From positions 1-23,158 of the forward strand of contig CAZMTT010000014.1 of the NCBI GenBank assembly GCA_964569555.1: a DNA stretch of 23,158 bases, in the 5' to 3' direction. Shown one piece after another: positions 21,504-23,158 of the stretch. Positions within the stretch are counted from its first letter, which is position 1. Each line of letters starts with the position of its first letter. This stretch comes from G020353235 sp964569555. Lineage in GTDB: Bacteria > Chloroflexota > Dehalococcoidia > Dehalococcoidales > JAUYDJ01. The notes under the pieces are model-generated. The model was given only the letters and a program-made list of their open reading frames with translations. It did not search any database and was not told the origin of the DNA. A program made the translations under genes and the position numbers.

Positions 21504-23158
21504 ATGTTTACCCATCTCCATGTTCATACTGAATACAGTCTGCTTGATGGCATGTGCCGCATTCCCCGGCTGGTGGGGCGGGCCAAAGAGCTGGGGATGG
21601 ACAGCCTGGCGATAACCGACCACGGGGCGATGTACGGCGTCGTCCAGTTCTATCTGGCCGCCCGGGAAGCCGGTATAAAGCCGATTATCGGCTGTGAGGT
21701 TTATATCGCCCCCGGCAATCGCTTCACCCGGGAGCCAGGCGATAAAAACTACCACCTTATTCTGCTCGCCAAGGACGAGACCGGCTACCGCAATTTAATC
21801 CAGCTCACCACCAAAGCCAACCTTGAGGGTTTCTATTATAAGGCGAGGGTGGACAAAGAACTTCTGGAGCAGTATCACCAGGGGCTGGTTGCCCTCTCGG
21901 CCTGTCTCAGCGGTGAGGTGCCCCGGCTCATTCTGCAGGGACGTCCCCAGGAAGCCAAGCAGGCTGCCTTATGGTATCAGCAGACCTTTGGCGATTTTTA
22001 TTTTGAGATACTGAGGCATCCCATCTTTGAGCTGGAGCAGGTAAACCAGACGCTGATTGCGCTGAGTGGTGAACTGAATATCCCGCTGGTCGCCACCAAT
22101 GACGTCCACTATATCAATCAGGAAGATGCTTCTACTCATGACCTGCTGCTTTGTATTGGCACCAACTCTTCCGTTTATGACGAAAAGCGGGTGAAGATGG
22201 CTGGCGATTTCTTCTACCTGAGGAGCCCGGAGGAGATGGCGGAGCTTTACCGTGACCTTCCCCAGGCTCTGGAGAACACCGAGCGCATTGCCGAAATGTG
22301 TAATCTGGAGCTTGATTTTGGCCGCCTCTATCTTCCCGAGATAGAGCTGCCCGAAGATAAATCGGCTGACCAGTTTCTGGCTGACCTTTGCTATCAGGGC
22401 CTGAGTCAGCACTACCCCAAGCCCACCCCGGAGATAAAGAAGCGGCTGGACTATGAGCTGGAGGTAATCAAAAAGACCAATTTTGCCAATTATTTCCTGG
22501 TCGTCTGGGACATCATTTCCTTTGCCCGGGAGCACGGCATCCTGTTCGGGGTCAGGGGCAGTGCCGCCGCCAGTATCGCCCTGTATTGTCTGGGTATCAC
22601 TGAGGTTGACCCGGTTGAAAACCGGCTTGTCTTTGAGCGCTTTCTCAATCTGGAGCGTCGGGAACTTCCCGATATTGACCTGGATTTTCAGGATGACCGC
22701 CGTGATGAGGTTATCGCCTATGTCTCCCGGAAATACGGGCAGGACCATGTCGCCCAGATTATTACCTTCGGCACGCTGGGTGCCCGCGCCGCCCTGCGCG
22801 ATGTCGGTCGGGCGCTGGGTATGCCCTACAGCTTTGTTGACCGTGTTGCCCGGCTGGTGCCCTTTATCCCTCATATGACCCTGTCCCGGGCACTGGAGGA
22901 GAATGCGGAACTCAAGAATATCTACTATGAGGATACCAGCATCCGCAATCTGATTGACTCCGCCAAGAGAATTGAGGGTATTTCACGCCATGCCAGCACC
23001 CATGCTGCCGGCGTCGTCATCTCCAAAGAGGCGCTCACCCAGTTTGTCCCCCTGCAGCGGGCGAGCAAGGGCAATGATGAATCGGTGCTCATGACTCAGT
23101 TCGCCATGGAGGACATCGCCCGCATCGGGCTGCTCAAGATGGACTTCCTCGGCCTGGC
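21504..23158 (+). CDS. dnaE: DNA polymerase III alpha subunit, N-terminal part
   Basis: DnaE is the catalytic subunit of the replicative polymerase. The frame is open to the window edge; 551 of about 1,150-1,200 residues are present. The N-terminal PHP domain is intact with metal-type motifs (THLHVHTEYSLLDG, ITDHGAMYG, GCEVYIAPG, TNDVHYI). The polymerase part shows GILFGVRGSAAAS and the catalytic acidic motif PDIDLDF (D390, D392). ITFGTLGARAALRDVGRALG and ISRHASTHAAGVVIS, both typical of bacterial DnaE, follow. The start is ATG 21504 with GGAG 4 bases upstream. The PHP residues look complete, so proofreading by this domain is possible, as in Thermus. The gene is divergent from TIGR01906. Confidence 0.97.
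   Translation, partial: MFTHLHVHTEYSLLDGMCRIPRLVGRAKELGMDSLAITDHGAMYGVVQFYLAAREAGIKPIIGCEVYIAPGNRFTREPGDKNYHLILLAKDETGYRNLIQLTTKANLEGFYYKARVDKELLEQYHQGLVALSACLSGEVPRLILQGRPQEAKQAALWYQQTFGDFYFEILRHPIFELEQVNQTLIALSGELNIPLVATNDVHYINQEDASTHDLLLCIGTNSSVYDEKRVKMAGDFFYLRSPEEMAELYRDLPQALENTERIAEMCNLELDFGRLYLPEIELPEDKSADQFLADLCYQGLSQHYPKPTPEIKKRLDYELEVIKKTNFANYFLVVWDIISFAREHGILFGVRGSAAASIALYCLGITEVDPVENRLVFERFLNLERRELPDIDLDFQDDRRDEVIAYVSRKYGQDHVAQIITFGTLGARAALRDVGRALGMPYSFVDRVARLVPFIPHMTLSRALEENAELKNIYYEDTSIRNLIDSAKRIEGISRHASTHAAGVVISKEALTQFVPLQRASKGNDESVLMTQFAMEDIARIGLLKMDFLGL

Noticed and set aside
21969..22874. 301-codon minus-strand frame
   Set aside because: It is antisense to dnaE, whose translation is unmistakable.
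1..23158. CRISPR array, insertion sequence, phage or toxin-antitoxin genes
   Set aside because: No spaced direct repeats, transposase or integrase motifs, or terminal inverted repeats were seen.

Overview
The window is a compact, gene-dense chromosomal segment. I see no insertion sequence, phage gene, CRISPR array, or gene-free stretch longer than about 300 bases. Gene content points to an anaerobic bacterium of the Chloroflexota, most likely class Dehalococcoidia. The supporting evidence is a bacterial type A RNase P RNA, RNase Y with its YmdB partner, a homocitrate/Re-citrate-synthase-like enzyme, an EMO-type membrane iron-sulfur oxidoreductase, and DUF1464, TIGR01906 and DUF998 proteins. 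The assignment rests on recognising families, not on a search.

Left part (1-2700): a minus-strand series runs MBL-fold hydrolase, zinc-ribbon coiled-coil protein, RNase HI and then the 5' part of rnpB, which leaves the window. rnpB has its own promoter inside the end of rnhA. A HIT-family nucleotide phosphorylase/hydrolase faces the other way and abuts tRNA-Glu(UUC).

Middle part (2700-10770): a VTT/DedA membrane protein and an MFS transporter converge. A radical SAM/SPASM protein is directly followed by a DUF1464 protein, and this two-gene unit converges on argC. Divergent from argC is a plus-strand run of homocitrate/Re-citrate synthase-like enzyme, endonuclease III-like glycosylase and SIR2 deacylase.

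Right part (10756-19820): one long minus-strand series runs nadE, recA, recX, rny, ymdB-type phosphoesterase, PHP phosphoesterase, plsY, a B-box membrane protein and the EMO-like oxidoreductase. It covers NAD synthesis, recombination, RNA decay, phospholipid synthesis and electron transfer. plsY appears to begin at an ACG codon.

End (19880-23158): a DUF998 membrane protein is followed by what looks like the truncated head of a DUF763 gene. This runs into a convergent TIGR01906 membrane protein gene, and then dnaE, which leaves the window.

Promoters resemble the sigma-70 consensus, with TTGNNN, 17 bases, TANNNT or an extended TGNTATNNT. Two genes (MBL hydrolase and MFS transporter) appear to be leaderless. 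Convergent neighbours repeatedly overlap at their 3' ends by 4-13 bases.
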